From positions 1-64,000 of the forward strand of contig CAZBEF010000006.1 of the NCBI GenBank assembly GCA_964490875.1: DNA of 64,000 nucleotides, given 5' to 3'. Both the position numbers and the translations under genes were made by a program. The DNA comes from CAYYYG01 sp964490875 (GTDB lineage: Bacteria > Patescibacteriota > Microgenomatia > UBA1406 > GWC2-37-13). Positions within the stretch are counted from its first letter, which is position 1. Each line of letters begins with the position of its first letter. Under the pieces are notes generated by a model. It made no database searches. It worked only from the letters and a program-made list of their open reading frames with translations, and was not told the origin of the DNA. Shown here one piece after another: positions 50,774-59,493 of the stretch.

Positions 50774-50875
50774 GTCATCCCGACGAAGTTCGGTATCCCA
50801 TCAACATTAGATATCCTTAATGGGATGCCGAAACGAGCTATAGCACTCAGCGATGAGCTGGGTGTTCGGCATGAC
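50774..50875. repeat. Long palindromic element upstream of miaB (family B)
   Basis: GTCATCCCGACGAAGTTCGG, TATCCCAT, then TAATGGGATGCCGAA and a final TTCGGCATGAC form an imperfect long inverted repeat. It fills the gap between miaB and the MraY/WecA-like gene. Confidence 0.65.
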
Positions 50876-50883
50876 TGTGGGTT

Positions 50884-51948
50884 TTATATTTTATCAACAC
50901 GTTGCTCTTTCATGCGTTCAATAATAAACATGAAAACAAGAAGCAGTATGCCGACAGTCGCAAATGCAAGCAGTTTCTTCATCCCATCCAAGAATAAGCT
51001 GGAAATTCCCAAAATAAAAGAAATGATCCAGTAAAAAACTGCTACTCTCCGTTTCCCCCAGCCGATATCCATAAGTCTATGATGAAAGTGCCCCCAGTCG
51101 GCTTTAAATGGAGATTTTTTCAGTTTAATTCTCCGGATAATAGTATAAATCGCATCTATCATCGGCACGGAAAGTATCAGCACTGCAGTCCCTAGTTTTC
51201 CAAACGATAAAATTGATAGAACACCCAATAAAAATCCGGCCAGAGCGCCGCCACCGTATCCCGGCATGATTTTCTGAGGGAAAAAGTTATACGGAAGAAA
51301 ACCTAAATAAGCTCCTGAAACTGCAAATGAAATTAATACCACCGACTGGACTCCAATATCATGCCCGGTAAATCGTGTAGACAAAAGCCCCAGAAAAAAT
51401 GCCGTAATTCCCACAAAGCCAGGCAGTTGTCCATCTACACCTTTACTCCAGTTCACCATGTTCATTGTCCACGTAAGCCACAGAACAGCCAGAAGATCTG
51501 CAAGTATAAGAATCCTATGTCTGCCGAATAAATCAAACGCTAATTTCCATTGATCCAGATGAATTACCCCGCCAAAAGGATTGGAAATATATGGAATTCC
51601 AAGGCCAAACGAAACAACCAGGGCAGAAATAAGGACATTCAGAAAAAATCGAATATACGGTGAAGTGTCGGAATGATCATCTATCAATCCTACAATCAGC
51701 AGTAGAAAACTAGAAATCAGAATTCCTGTTGTAATTTTGCTCAGAGGAATAAATAAAACAACTCCAAGAAGAATTGCAAAGAATATCGGAACGCCACCGC
51801 CGCGGGGTATTATGCCGGTATGAGTATGCGCCGGATGATTCCGTTTCCTTTTATCTGTTACCAGTTTCAGCTTTTTGGCATATTTAATAGTCGGCGGCGT
51901 CAGTAGGTACGAAACGATTGCAGTAAAGATAAAAATAAGTATTTCCAT
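50884..51948 (-). CDS. MraY/WecA-type glycosyl-1-phosphate transferase
   Basis: 354 aa with about ten membrane helices. It should move a sugar-1-phosphate from a UDP-sugar to polyprenyl phosphate, starting an envelope polymer. The N-terminal helix and KLKLVTDKRKRNHPAHTHTGIIPRGGG, the Asp pair in VGLIDDHSD and the catalytic segment NMVNWSKGVDGQLPG fit the WecA/TagO branch, as does the C-terminal HFHHRLMDIGWGKRR. The exact sugar is unknown. A 101-aa membrane protein is encoded immediately upstream. Confidence 0.88.
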   Translation of the reverse strand: MEILIFIFTAIVSYLLTPPTIKYAKKLKLVTDKRKRNHPAHTHTGIIPRGGGVPIFFAILLGVVLFIPLSKITTGILISSFLLLIVGLIDDHSDTSPYIRFFLNVLISALVVSFGLGIPYISNPFGGVIHLDQWKLAFDLFGRHRILILADLLAVLWLTWTMNMVNWSKGVDGQLPGFVGITAFFLGLLSTRFTGHDIGVQSVVLISFAVSGAYLGFLPYNFFPQKIMPGYGGGALAGFLLGVLSILSFGKLGTAVLILSVPMIDAIYTIIRRIKLKKSPFKADWGHFHHRLMDIGWGKRRVAVFYWIISFILGISSLFLDGMKKLLAFATVGILLLVFMFIIERMKEQRVDKI

Positions 51949-52254
51949 TTACGTAATCAAAAAAATAATTTTCAAAAAAACTCCGGTGCTAATAATTATG
52001 AAAAACCAGTTGGCAGTATCAACTATTTTCTTTACTAATTGATTCGGCAGAAAGTACCGGTTATACATATAAATATTAAAGAAAATAAACAGATGCAGAA
52101 GAAACGGCAGGATGAAAATAAACCAGTAATCCACGAGCTGATCCTCGCCCCATGGCTGTGAATAGAATAAGGGTATCTGCGGCGGAAGGTGTGAAAAGCG
52201 CCAGGCAAAGCTTCCGGCCATCAATAGATCCGCTACTAAAAGAGCATAAATCAT
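51949..52254 (-). CDS. 101-aa membrane protein
   Basis: Three hydrophobic segments (about 2-18, 43-63, 81-100). The loop SHLPPQIPLFYSQPWGEDQL resembles the LPxxIPxHFxxxG loop of DUF1648-like proteins. Its stop abuts the start of the MraY/WecA-like gene, so they are co-transcribed. TATAAT is exactly six bases before its ATG on the minus strand. A partner or regulator of the transferase is plausible but not shown. Confidence 0.65.
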   Translation of the reverse strand: MIYALLVADLLMAGSFAWRFSHLPPQIPLFYSQPWGEDQLVDYWFIFILPFLLHLFIFFNIYMYNRYFLPNQLVKKIVDTANWFFIIISTGVFLKIIFLIT

Positions 52255-52260
52255 AGCTAT

Positions 52261-52266
52261 ATTATA
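52261..52266 (-). promoter_or_regulatory. -10 box of the 101-aa membrane protein gene
   Basis: Minus-strand TATAAT six bases before the ATG at 52254. Confidence 0.6.
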
Positions 52267-52288
52267 CCCGAAGAAGAGCCCTTAGGTA

Positions 52289-53620
52289 TTAGTACGTATT
52301 TTTGATAGGAAAGCGTTTACAGAGTTGTTTTACGGCAGTTTGAATCTGTTTCAATGATTTTGTTTTCGCAATGATTTCATCACGGGTGCTTTTCTTTTTT
52401 TCCTGATCAAATGTTACACCCATTTTCTTTTTTGTCGCGGCAACATCGGCAACTACTGTATTAATCCAGCCGGCGATAAGCCGCATCTCTTTTTCCTTCA
52501 TTCCACGACTCGTGATTCCGGGTGTACCCATACGAATTCCCGAAGGATAAAACGGCGGATTGGTGTCAAACGGCACACCATTTCTATTGAGGACTATTCC
52601 AACCAGCTCCAGAGCTTCGGCAGCTGTATTTCCCAAAAGGTCTTTATTGCGAAGATCAACAAGAAGCAAATGAGAATCTGTCCCGCCGGTTACTAAATCG
52701 AAATCATATTTCAGAAGTTCTTTCTCAAGTTCTTTGGCATTTTTGAGAATCTGCTCACAGTATTTTACATAACTTTTTTTGCCTGCTTCCTGTAATGCAA
52801 CACCGATGCCTGCAATGGTATTCAAATGAGGCCCTCCTTGAATTCCGGGAATTATTGATTTGTCAATTTTTTGTGCGAGCTCGGGATCTTTTTTTAATCC
52901 TTTGGCTGTTGTCATGATCATCGCACCTCGTGGCCCTCTTAGTGTCTTATGTGTTGTCGTTGTCACCACATGCACATGGGGCACTGGAGATGGATATACT
53001 CCGGCTAAAATAAGACCGGCGATATGTGCAACATCGGCCATCAGATATGCATCAACACTTTCAGCAATGGCAGCAAATTTTTTCCAGTCAAGAATTCTCG
53101 CGTATGCTGTAGTTCCGGCAATTATTACTTTTGGTTTCTCTTTTTTGGCGAGTTTGGCGATTTCATCATAATCTAGAAGGCCCTGTTTGGTAACACCATA
53201 TGAAACAGAACGGAAGTATTTACTTGTTGAGCTGAAAGCTGCACCATGGGTAAGATGGCCTCCTGCATTTAATGCCAAGCCCATCAAGGTATCACCAGGC
53301 TGAAGAATTGCATTTAGTGCGGCAAAATTTGCCGGAGATCCAGAAAGAGGTTGTACATTTACTGCTTCGACTTTAAATAATTTTTTTGCCCGTTCGCGAA
53401 CTAAATCTTCTACCTGATCCACAACTTGTTGTCCTTGGTAATACCGTTTATGAGGATATCCTTCTGCATATTTATTGCCAAGCATGGATCCAACGGCTTC
53501 CTCAACGGCTTTTGAGGTGATATTTTCGGAAGGAATCATCATTAGAGTTTCTTGAAGCCTCTTTTCTTCTAGTTTGATAAGTTTGTATATCGCAGGATCT
53601 GTCTTTTTCAGAAATTGCAT
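52289..53620 (-). CDS. glyA: Serine hydroxymethyltransferase
   Basis: 443 aa from the ATG at 53620; the frame continues to 53701, but the conserved start KTDPAIYKLIKLEEKRLQETLMMIPSENITS lies here and TATCTT is six bases upstream. PLP enzyme that turns serine and tetrahydrofolate into glycine and methylene-THF. The PLP lysine is in TTTTHKTLRGPRG; the YAEGYPHKRYYQG and GTDSHLLLVDL segments are intact. The neighbouring plus-strand CofE-like gene may also concern folate. Confidence 0.95.
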   Translation of the reverse strand: MQFLKKTDPAIYKLIKLEEKRLQETLMMIPSENITSKAVEEAVGSMLGNKYAEGYPHKRYYQGQQVVDQVEDLVRERAKKLFKVEAVNVQPLSGSPANFAALNAILQPGDTLMGLALNAGGHLTHGAAFSSTSKYFRSVSYGVTKQGLLDYDEIAKLAKKEKPKVIIAGTTAYARILDWKKFAAIAESVDAYLMADVAHIAGLILAGVYPSPVPHVHVVTTTTHKTLRGPRGAMIMTTAKGLKKDPELAQKIDKSIIPGIQGGPHLNTIAGIGVALQEAGKKSYVKYCEQILKNAKELEKELLKYDFDLVTGGTDSHLLLVDLRNKDLLGNTAAEALELVGIVLNRNGVPFDTNPPFYPSGIRMGTPGITSRGMKEKEMRLIAGWINTVVADVAATKKKMGVTFDQEKKKSTRDEIIAKTKSLKQIQTAVKQLCKRFPIKNTY

Positions 53621-53695
53621 GAGTACAAGATAACAAGTCATTTTAGAAAAAGCAATACTATATAATGTATCAAATTGTTCGTTTGTCATTTCATT

Positions 53696-54418
53696 ATGCA
53701 ATTCATACCTATTAAAACTAGAGAACTTAAGCCGCCGAAAGATAATCTATTTGAAGTTTTTGATGAATCTCTTCCCAAACTTCAGGAAAAAGATATTATT
53801 GTTATTACATCCAAAGTTGTTAGTATTCATCAAGGCCGGTGTGTAAAAAAAGAAGGTGCAGATAAACACGATCTCGTTTTGTCAGAAGCCGATCGGTATA
53901 TTGCGGATAAATCTCGCCCCGGTCGAATATTCACCGTTGCGCATAATTCTTTTTCCATCAATGCCGGCGTAGATGATTTCCGCGATTATTATGTTCTGCT
54001 TCCCGAAAATCCCATGAATATTGCGCAGGAAATTCAACAGCATCTTGTTAAAAAATTTTCTCTGAAAGAATTAGGAATTATCATAACAGACAGTCACTCG
54101 GCGCCGCTTAGACGAGGAGTTATGTGTTATGCTGTAGGATATTATGGCATAAGTCCGCTTATCGAACATGGAGAGAAAAATCAATACTCCAAATGGACAT
54201 CAAATGCCGTAGACTCGATTTCAGCCATGGTTGGAATGTATTTAGGAGAATCAGCACAGATTCACCATTGGACACCTATTGTTATCGCACGGGGAATCGA
54301 ACATGTTGTCTTTTCTACCAATACCTTTGAATCCAGCTTTTTTGTAAACGAGGAAGATGATATGTATGGAATGTTGTATAAAAATTTTAATAAGAAAAAT
54401 GAGAATACTATTGATTGA
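53696..54418 (+). CDS. F420:gamma-glutamyl ligase-like (CofE family) protein
   Basis: 240 aa from the ATG at 53696. The CofE fold is visible: FIPIKTRELKPPKDNL, DIIVITSKVVSIHQGRCV, then DSHSAPLRRGVMCYAVGYYGI with a conserved metal-binding and GTP region. CofE adds glutamates to coenzyme F420. No F420 synthesis genes are in view, and CPR members are usually guessed to add glutamate to folate; the adjacent glyA agrees with this. Its 3' end overlaps the next gene by 20 bases. Confidence 0.75.
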   Translation: MQFIPIKTRELKPPKDNLFEVFDESLPKLQEKDIIVITSKVVSIHQGRCVKKEGADKHDLVLSEADRYIADKSRPGRIFTVAHNSFSINAGVDDFRDYYVLLPENPMNIAQEIQQHLVKKFSLKELGIIITDSHSAPLRRGVMCYAVGYYGISPLIEHGEKNQYSKWTSNAVDSISAMVGMYLGESAQIHHWTPIVIARGIEHVVFSTNTFESSFFVNEEDDMYGMLYKNFNKKNENTID

Positions 54419-54971
54419 TAACGACACAAAACACATCGACTCATTTAAAGAACTGCTTCCATCTGTCGACATTATTTCCAAACACGAATTAGATAGACAG
54501 AAAGTGAGAGAATATAATGCCATAATTCTCACTGGAAGCCAGACTCATGCTGTCGCTATTCATAGAAGAGCATATTGGGAAGAAACAGAACTAATTAAAG
54601 AAACATCCATTCCGATATTCGGAATCTGTGCTGGGCTGGAACTGATGGTATATGCATTTGGCGGAACATTAAAAAAAATGCCGCAAAAAATTCAGGAAAT
54701 TCATTTATTGGATATGAAGCAGGATCCTATTTTTGGAGGCATTACAGATCTTACTGTTTACAAAGGACACCGTTGGATCGTCGAGACGTTGCCCGATATT
54801 TTTGCCCCGTTGGCATATTCGGAAACAGGCATCGAAGTCATCAAACACCGCGACAGACTAATGTACGGCGTCCAATTTCATCCCGAAGCTCATATGGAAA
54901 CTACAAACGGCTATATTCTTCTGCAGAATTTTTTAAAGATGGTAGACAAACAACTCACAGTGCAGCGCTAA
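54399..54971 (+). CDS. Class I glutamine amidotransferase
   Basis: 190 aa from the ATG at 54399, inside the end of the CofE-like gene. RILLIDNDTKHIDSFKELL starts the flavodoxin-like fold, GICAGLELM holds the nucleophile Cys, and VQFHPEAHMET holds the His and Glu of the triad. Standalone domains of this type feed ammonia to a partner. The overlap makes the CofE-like ligase the obvious candidate, but such a pairing is not established. A GMP-synthase glutaminase subunit is the alternative. Confidence 0.8.
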   Translation: MRILLIDNDTKHIDSFKELLPSVDIISKHELDRQKVREYNAIILTGSQTHAVAIHRRAYWEETELIKETSIPIFGICAGLELMVYAFGGTLKKMPQKIQEIHLLDMKQDPIFGGITDLTVYKGHRWIVETLPDIFAPLAYSETGIEVIKHRDRLMYGVQFHPEAHMETTNGYILLQNFLKMVDKQLTVQR

Positions 54972-56286
54972 TTTCATACTCGCGATTTTCTTTTAGAATA
55001 AATGCTTTTTGAGGGTACGAAGGGAGTGTATATTTTAATTTATCTTCACCAATTAAAGTCTTTCCTACATATTGAGGAATATTATCATAGATTTCATTAA
55101 AAATATAAACTCTGTCAGGATAGAAATAATACTGTGCGGTAAAGAAATCGAGAGTATCTGTCACATAAAGTACATCGTCTTGTTTTGTGAGGCTTTTAAT
55201 TTCATGCATGACCTTTGCAATATTTTCTTTTTCACGGTATTTAAGCTGCAGTTTTATATGATGCAGCGTCAAAATAAACAGTAAAACAGCCAATAGAATA
55301 CGCGCGTTTTTCTGCATTTTTTCTAACGAATAAATAACCAGAAGCAGGATTCCTACCGATGAAAAAATTAAATACCGAGGCAGATAATACGGCCGGAATA
55401 ATGAAATCAAAAATACTATCACTGGGGCTAGAAACGCCCATAAAGCGAGCGACAAAAATATATGCTGCTGTTCTTTGGTTGAATGATTCTTTATTTTGAT
55501 GAACCCAATAGCAATTATTGTCATCAACACCACAGTTAGCGATCCAAGTGAAAAATTAACTAAGCCTTTATGGATTCGATAATATTCAAGAAATGTTTCC
55601 ATTCCCGTGTACATGACTCCCGGAATCAAAAAGAATTCCTGAATTTTTGTATTATAAATCCAGAAAGAGGTATCTTCGCCGCGTTTTTGTAGCACTACAT
55701 ATACGAGCCACGGAATAAAAGCGGCAGCAGCAATCATATACGGCCGCAGAACAGTTATTATTGAAGATGTTTTCTTTCGAATTATCACTGTATAGAGAAA
55801 TTGGGCGAAAACAACAAACATCATAAAGTAATGAGTATATAATCCCAGAATGATCGAGGCTATATATATTTTTTTTCTGTTAGTATGCAGGGCAAAATAA
55901 GAAAGTGCAGCAAAAAATGAAAGCATCGTATACATCCGAGCCTCAAACGCATAAAATAGAAGTATCGGGTTAATAATGATCAAAAAAATATAAAAACTGG
56001 CTTTTTTATAGCTTATTTTCAACACATAATGCATGAAGTCGAACGCAATATAAACCGTTCCCCAGAAGAATAAAAACGATAATGTCCTCAGTGATATTTC
56101 TGATGTTCCAAATAACTTCATCCAGATATGCAGAAGAATGTAATACAGCGGTGGATTAAAATCTTTTGCAGTGTAATAAATAATGTCGAAGATATTTTTA
56201 CTGGCAAGGACGTAAGAAAATGCTTCATCACGCCAGAAACTCTGGTTGAAAAATTTAAGAGGAGTTTGTGAAAATAAAAAATTCAT
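54955..56286 (-). CDS. GT39-type (ArnT/PMT-like) membrane glycosyltransferase
   Basis: 443 aa with about ten membrane helices. FWRDEAFSYVLASKNIFDII carries the Asp-Glu of the first external loop of GT-C enzymes, followed by KDFNPPLYYILLHIWMKLFG. It uses polyprenyl-phosphate sugars as donors. The usual first helix before the DE motif seems missing or very short; TATAAT lies 13 bases upstream of the ATG used. The GT2 synthase is 14 bases upstream in the same direction. The 3' end overlaps the convergent amidotransferase by 17 bases. Confidence 0.78.
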   Translation of the reverse strand: MNFLFSQTPLKFFNQSFWRDEAFSYVLASKNIFDIIYYTAKDFNPPLYYILLHIWMKLFGTSEISLRTLSFLFFWGTVYIAFDFMHYVLKISYKKASFYIFLIIINPILLFYAFEARMYTMLSFFAALSYFALHTNRKKIYIASIILGLYTHYFMMFVVFAQFLYTVIIRKKTSSIITVLRPYMIAAAAFIPWLVYVVLQKRGEDTSFWIYNTKIQEFFLIPGVMYTGMETFLEYYRIHKGLVNFSLGSLTVVLMTIIAIGFIKIKNHSTKEQQHIFLSLALWAFLAPVIVFLISLFRPYYLPRYLIFSSVGILLLVIYSLEKMQKNARILLAVLLFILTLHHIKLQLKYREKENIAKVMHEIKSLTKQDDVLYVTDTLDFFTAQYYFYPDRVYIFNEIYDNIPQYVGKTLIGEDKLKYTLPSYPQKAFILKENREYEISAAL

Positions 56287-56300
56287 AAATGTCGAATCTA

Positions 56301-57815
56301 TTATACCTTCTCAGTTACTTTATATGTAATCTTTTTTCTTAATAATAATCGGGTATGAGCTTCAAGTGCCGGGAGTGAAGAAAGGAAAAACGAAACAATC
56401 GGCAGCAGAAACCATTGTACGAAAAGTAACGGCAGATATAACATTTTTGTCTCAATTTTCAGCCGTTCCCGCAGTTTAATATCCAGATATATATAAAGTA
56501 CAAGAAGGACCGAGGCCAATGTCAGAATAAGACCGGAAAGCTGAGGCAGCAAAAATCCTAATACTGTTCTTTTGAATACCGGGTTAACAAGCGGAGGAAT
56601 AGAGGCGCTTACGGTAAGTATGAAAAATGATGTCGGCCAGAATAGATGGTTTTCAGCAAGGTAAAATAGTCTTTTGAGTTTAGACCATAGTGGAATATGC
56701 GGAGTATTATGAAGTTTAGTCCACGCATAGGCGACATCGGTTACACCCCAGGCCCATCGTTTTTCCTGTTCGTATCTGTTTAAAAATGTTTTCAATATAT
56801 TTCCAGAGTACACGGCGTCGCTGTTTATGATGGTGTATAGCGGCAACGTTTTTACTTTTTCTCCAAACGTAAAAAATGCCTGATAATATATATGCCAGTC
56901 TTCGGGAATAATATCAACATCCCAATAATCCACTTTTTTCAACAGTCCCATATTGGTTGAATAGGTAGAAATATGAATTAGTTGATCTTTTTGTGAAAGG
57001 AACGCTAGCCTTAGAATGGAAGAAAGCGTCGCCTGAATACGAACAAAAAACGGCAGCTGCCAAAAGTTATTGTACAGAAATACCGCTGCCCAATAAAAAT
57101 GAAAGTCCCGATCCGGATCGTGTAAATATTCGTAGGTTACATAAGAAAGGTAATTTTTTGAAAGCATGCTGTCTGCATCGCAGATTGTTATAATGGATCG
57201 TTCTAATTTCCAGTTATGTTCTGTAATATATTTTTCAACTAATCGGGCGGCATATGTCTGGTTGCTTGCTTTCCCCGGAATTTCTTTCCCTGTTAATTCA
57301 TGATAAGCAACAAGAATATTTTTAAAATAATCTCCATATTTTTCCTTTAATGCGCGAGCTTTATCTACAGCCTCTATCTCTCTTTTTTCAAACGCAAGAA
57401 CCAGTATCACTTCTTTGTATGGATAATCGGATTCTGTAATTGCTTTAACAGTGGACTCAAGTTTATGGAGCGGCTCTTTATAGTTGGGGATCACTATGAA
57501 GTGTTTGATATCTTTAATATCTGGTCCATGCGATTTTACATCTTTTTTATTATTGTGTTCTTCATATTCGAGAAGCTTTTTATCAAATGAAATTTTGGAA
57601 TGTAAGAGAATATTTTTGTAAGAAAGGGTTGCGTAATATGCGGTAGTTAAAGATTTATAGAAGAAATACATGTCGAACGCAATAATAAAGTATGCCACAA
57701 CAGCCGGGTGAAACGGAGAAAACCATATTGGGAATGTTATGATAAGCCACGTAAGAACAGGCACGCCAATTTCTCCGAGGTTTAAATACCAAGCGGGGTG
57801 TGTGCGATTTGACAT
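56301..57815 (-). CDS. GT2 membrane glycosyltransferase, cellulose-synthase-like
   Basis: 504 aa. Two N-terminal helices, a cytoplasmic GT-A domain and four C-terminal helices, as in processive beta-glycan synthases. FIVIPNYKEPLHKLESTVKAI, the metal site CDADSMLS, the acceptor site PEDWHIYYQAFF and the QxxRW motif in YEQEKRWAWGV are all present, so it is likely processive. The product is unknown. TATAAT is exactly six bases before the ATG. It is followed by the GT39-type gene. Confidence 0.85.
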   Translation of the reverse strand: MSNRTHPAWYLNLGEIGVPVLTWLIITFPIWFSPFHPAVVAYFIIAFDMYFFYKSLTTAYYATLSYKNILLHSKISFDKKLLEYEEHNNKKDVKSHGPDIKDIKHFIVIPNYKEPLHKLESTVKAITESDYPYKEVILVLAFEKREIEAVDKARALKEKYGDYFKNILVAYHELTGKEIPGKASNQTYAARLVEKYITEHNWKLERSIITICDADSMLSKNYLSYVTYEYLHDPDRDFHFYWAAVFLYNNFWQLPFFVRIQATLSSILRLAFLSQKDQLIHISTYSTNMGLLKKVDYWDVDIIPEDWHIYYQAFFTFGEKVKTLPLYTIINSDAVYSGNILKTFLNRYEQEKRWAWGVTDVAYAWTKLHNTPHIPLWSKLKRLFYLAENHLFWPTSFFILTVSASIPPLVNPVFKRTVLGFLLPQLSGLILTLASVLLVLYIYLDIKLRERLKIETKMLYLPLLFVQWFLLPIVSFFLSSLPALEAHTRLLLRKKITYKVTEKV

Positions 57816-57821
57816 GTGAAT

Positions 57822-57827
57822 ATTATA
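57822..57827 (-). promoter_or_regulatory. -10 box of the GT2 synthase gene
   Basis: Minus-strand TATAAT six bases before the ATG at 57815. It abuts the end of the preceding gene. Confidence 0.6.
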
Positions 57828-58829
57828 CTAGGTAAAGCTACAATAAATTTGTTTAGCGGTAAAGAATGGAATGCCAGTTTGATTTATGCCGGGAATTGGT
57901 TCAGCTGCAAGTTCATCAGGAGATAAGTTTCTGAAATTGTTATCCGTCTCTTCTATTTGTCGGGAATAGGCAGCAAGAAAAAAACGAGCAAAGTCCGGAT
58001 TTACGTTTTTAATTCCACTATAAATTTTGAGCATGGCATCATAAATATCACTTCCACTTGCATCTGCTACATTGAGCGTATTTAACGCGTTCCTCACCTG
58101 AGGATCATTTGAAATTCCGAAACGTTCACATTGACGTTGTGCGCCATTAACCGCAAAGGAAGCGAAAGTGCCGCAAGTAGCTATTTTAGCTTTTCCATGT
58201 TGAAATAACGCAGAAATTGCTTCTGTATTCATATTTGTGTGAGGAAGTATTTGTATACTTGATAATTCCAATAATTCTTCTGCTGTGCCCACACGTGCCT
58301 GAAATTTATTCTTTTTTTGCATTATCTGTCTGATTCGATAATCACTTTGTACTTGTCCTACAAACTTCGCTACATATTCATTTCGTGTTTTATCAAAGAC
58401 ATAATTTCCTTCAATGATTTCACGAAGGCCTTCACAGGGTAGTTTTTCTCCTTGATAATTTCCTGAATGCCCCCAAAAAATTACGGGAGTATCGGGTTTT
58501 ACAAGGGATTGTATAGTATCGAGTATGAAATATTCTGTGGGAGAAGGAATTTTGGCTATGTCAGGGTATTGTTGCAACGCATTAATCGTTAAAGGTTTAT
58601 CTGGAAAAGAAACCGATGAAGAATATATTTTAAATTCAGCTTTTTGCTGAGAGGCTGCAGTCAAATCGATATTTCCTAATGTAATATTTCCTTTTGAAAT
58701 TAGATCGTCAATAGTGTTTTTTCGTTCGGGATGCAGTTGAGTAGTAAGTAATAAACCCGCTAAAAATTGAGAACCGTCCAATAAAAATTTTCTTCTAGAT
58801 AACTGGCGACTATGTAATTCAGCTGGCAT
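57828..58829 (-). CDS. Secreted protein with a Tat-type signal, unknown function
   Basis: 333 aa. The N-terminus RQLSRRKFLLDGSQFLAGLLL (8-28) is a twin-arginine signal: SRRKFL then a hydrophobic stretch, so the protein is probably exported folded. The mature part has VIFWGHSGNYQGEKLPCEGL, MNTEAISALFQHGKAKIATCGTFASFAVNG and IPFFTAKQIYCSF. A few cysteines could bind a cofactor, which Tat substrates often carry. I recognise no family. It starts 12 bases after a Pro/Thr-rich surface protein gene. Confidence 0.6.
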   Translation of the reverse strand: MPAELHSRQLSRRKFLLDGSQFLAGLLLTTQLHPERKNTIDDLISKGNITLGNIDLTAASQQKAEFKIYSSSVSFPDKPLTINALQQYPDIAKIPSPTEYFILDTIQSLVKPDTPVIFWGHSGNYQGEKLPCEGLREIIEGNYVFDKTRNEYVAKFVGQVQSDYRIRQIMQKKNKFQARVGTAEELLELSSIQILPHTNMNTEAISALFQHGKAKIATCGTFASFAVNGAQRQCERFGISNDPQVRNALNTLNVADASGSDIYDAMLKIYSGIKNVNPDFARFFLAAYSRQIEETDNNFRNLSPDELAAEPIPGINQTGIPFFTAKQIYCSFT

Positions 58830-58841
58830 TTTGAGTAATAA

Positions 58842-59420
58842 TTATTGGCCGACACCCATATGAGGTGCAATTTGTGTAGGTATATCTATTTTGCATCCTG
58901 ACGCAACTTGTGCTGCAGGATCCATATCTGAACATGCATCTACTGTTGGCGGAAGCGGTGTATTTGTAGCCGTAGCAGTTGCTGTCCATGTTGCTGTAGC
59001 AGTGTCTGTTGGTTGTGGAGTTTCTGTTGGTGTTATGGTAATAGTTGCAGTTGGCGGCCGGGTTTGTGTAGGCGTGGGATCCCAATATATTGTGGCAGTT
59101 TCTGTCGGTGCTGGAGTATGTGTTGGTGTAGGAGTTAAAGTATTTGTCGGTATTGCTTCTGCTGTCAAAGTTGCTTGAATAGATGCAGCCTGTTCTGCCA
59201 GCGCAGTCGCAGTTGCTGGAGCAAAAAGTAAAGGACTTAATGGAGAGTCAGGTGAGGGTATAGGAGAGGTATTCGGCGATTCAATTGGTAATGTTGGTAA
59301 TCTACTACATAAAGCAGCCATAAATAAAGATCCTAAGGTAATAGATCCAGTAATTAGACCACCTTTAAAAAAAGCGCCTTCTCTTTTGTGTCTTCTATGT
59401 TGTAATTCGTATTTTAACAT
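58842..59420 (-). CDS. Pro/Thr-rich surface protein
   Basis: 192 aa. A basic start (LQHRRHKREG) and one membrane helix (about 21-43) are followed by a Pro/Thr/Ala stalk of roughly 110 residues with many PTPT, PTET and TATAT units, then a short end with two Cys (ACSDMDPAAQVASGCKID). The Thr-rich stalk is a likely O-glycosylation site. It is co-directional with the Tat protein 12 bases downstream. The stalk codes through biased GTX/ACX codons that open long shadow frames on both strands. Confidence 0.65.
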   Translation of the reverse strand: MLKYELQHRRHKREGAFFKGGLITGSITLGSLFMAALCSRLPTLPIESPNTSPIPSPDSPLSPLLFAPATATALAEQAASIQATLTAEAIPTNTLTPTPTHTPAPTETATIYWDPTPTQTRPPTATITITPTETPQPTDTATATWTATATATNTPLPPTVDACSDMDPAAQVASGCKIDIPTQIAPHMGVGQ

Positions 59421-59493
59421 TCAATGAGTATATTAGTAATAAGTGAGTCTTATTATAAGCCATATATGACCCCGAGTCAACCACTATAGGATA

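Noticed and set aside
58819..59178. Frames in other phases of the Pro/Thr stalk region (Ser/Asn/Tyr-rich on minus, Val/Gly-rich on plus)
   Set aside because: They come from the biased ACN/CCN repeats; only the frame with a membrane helix and stalk makes sense.
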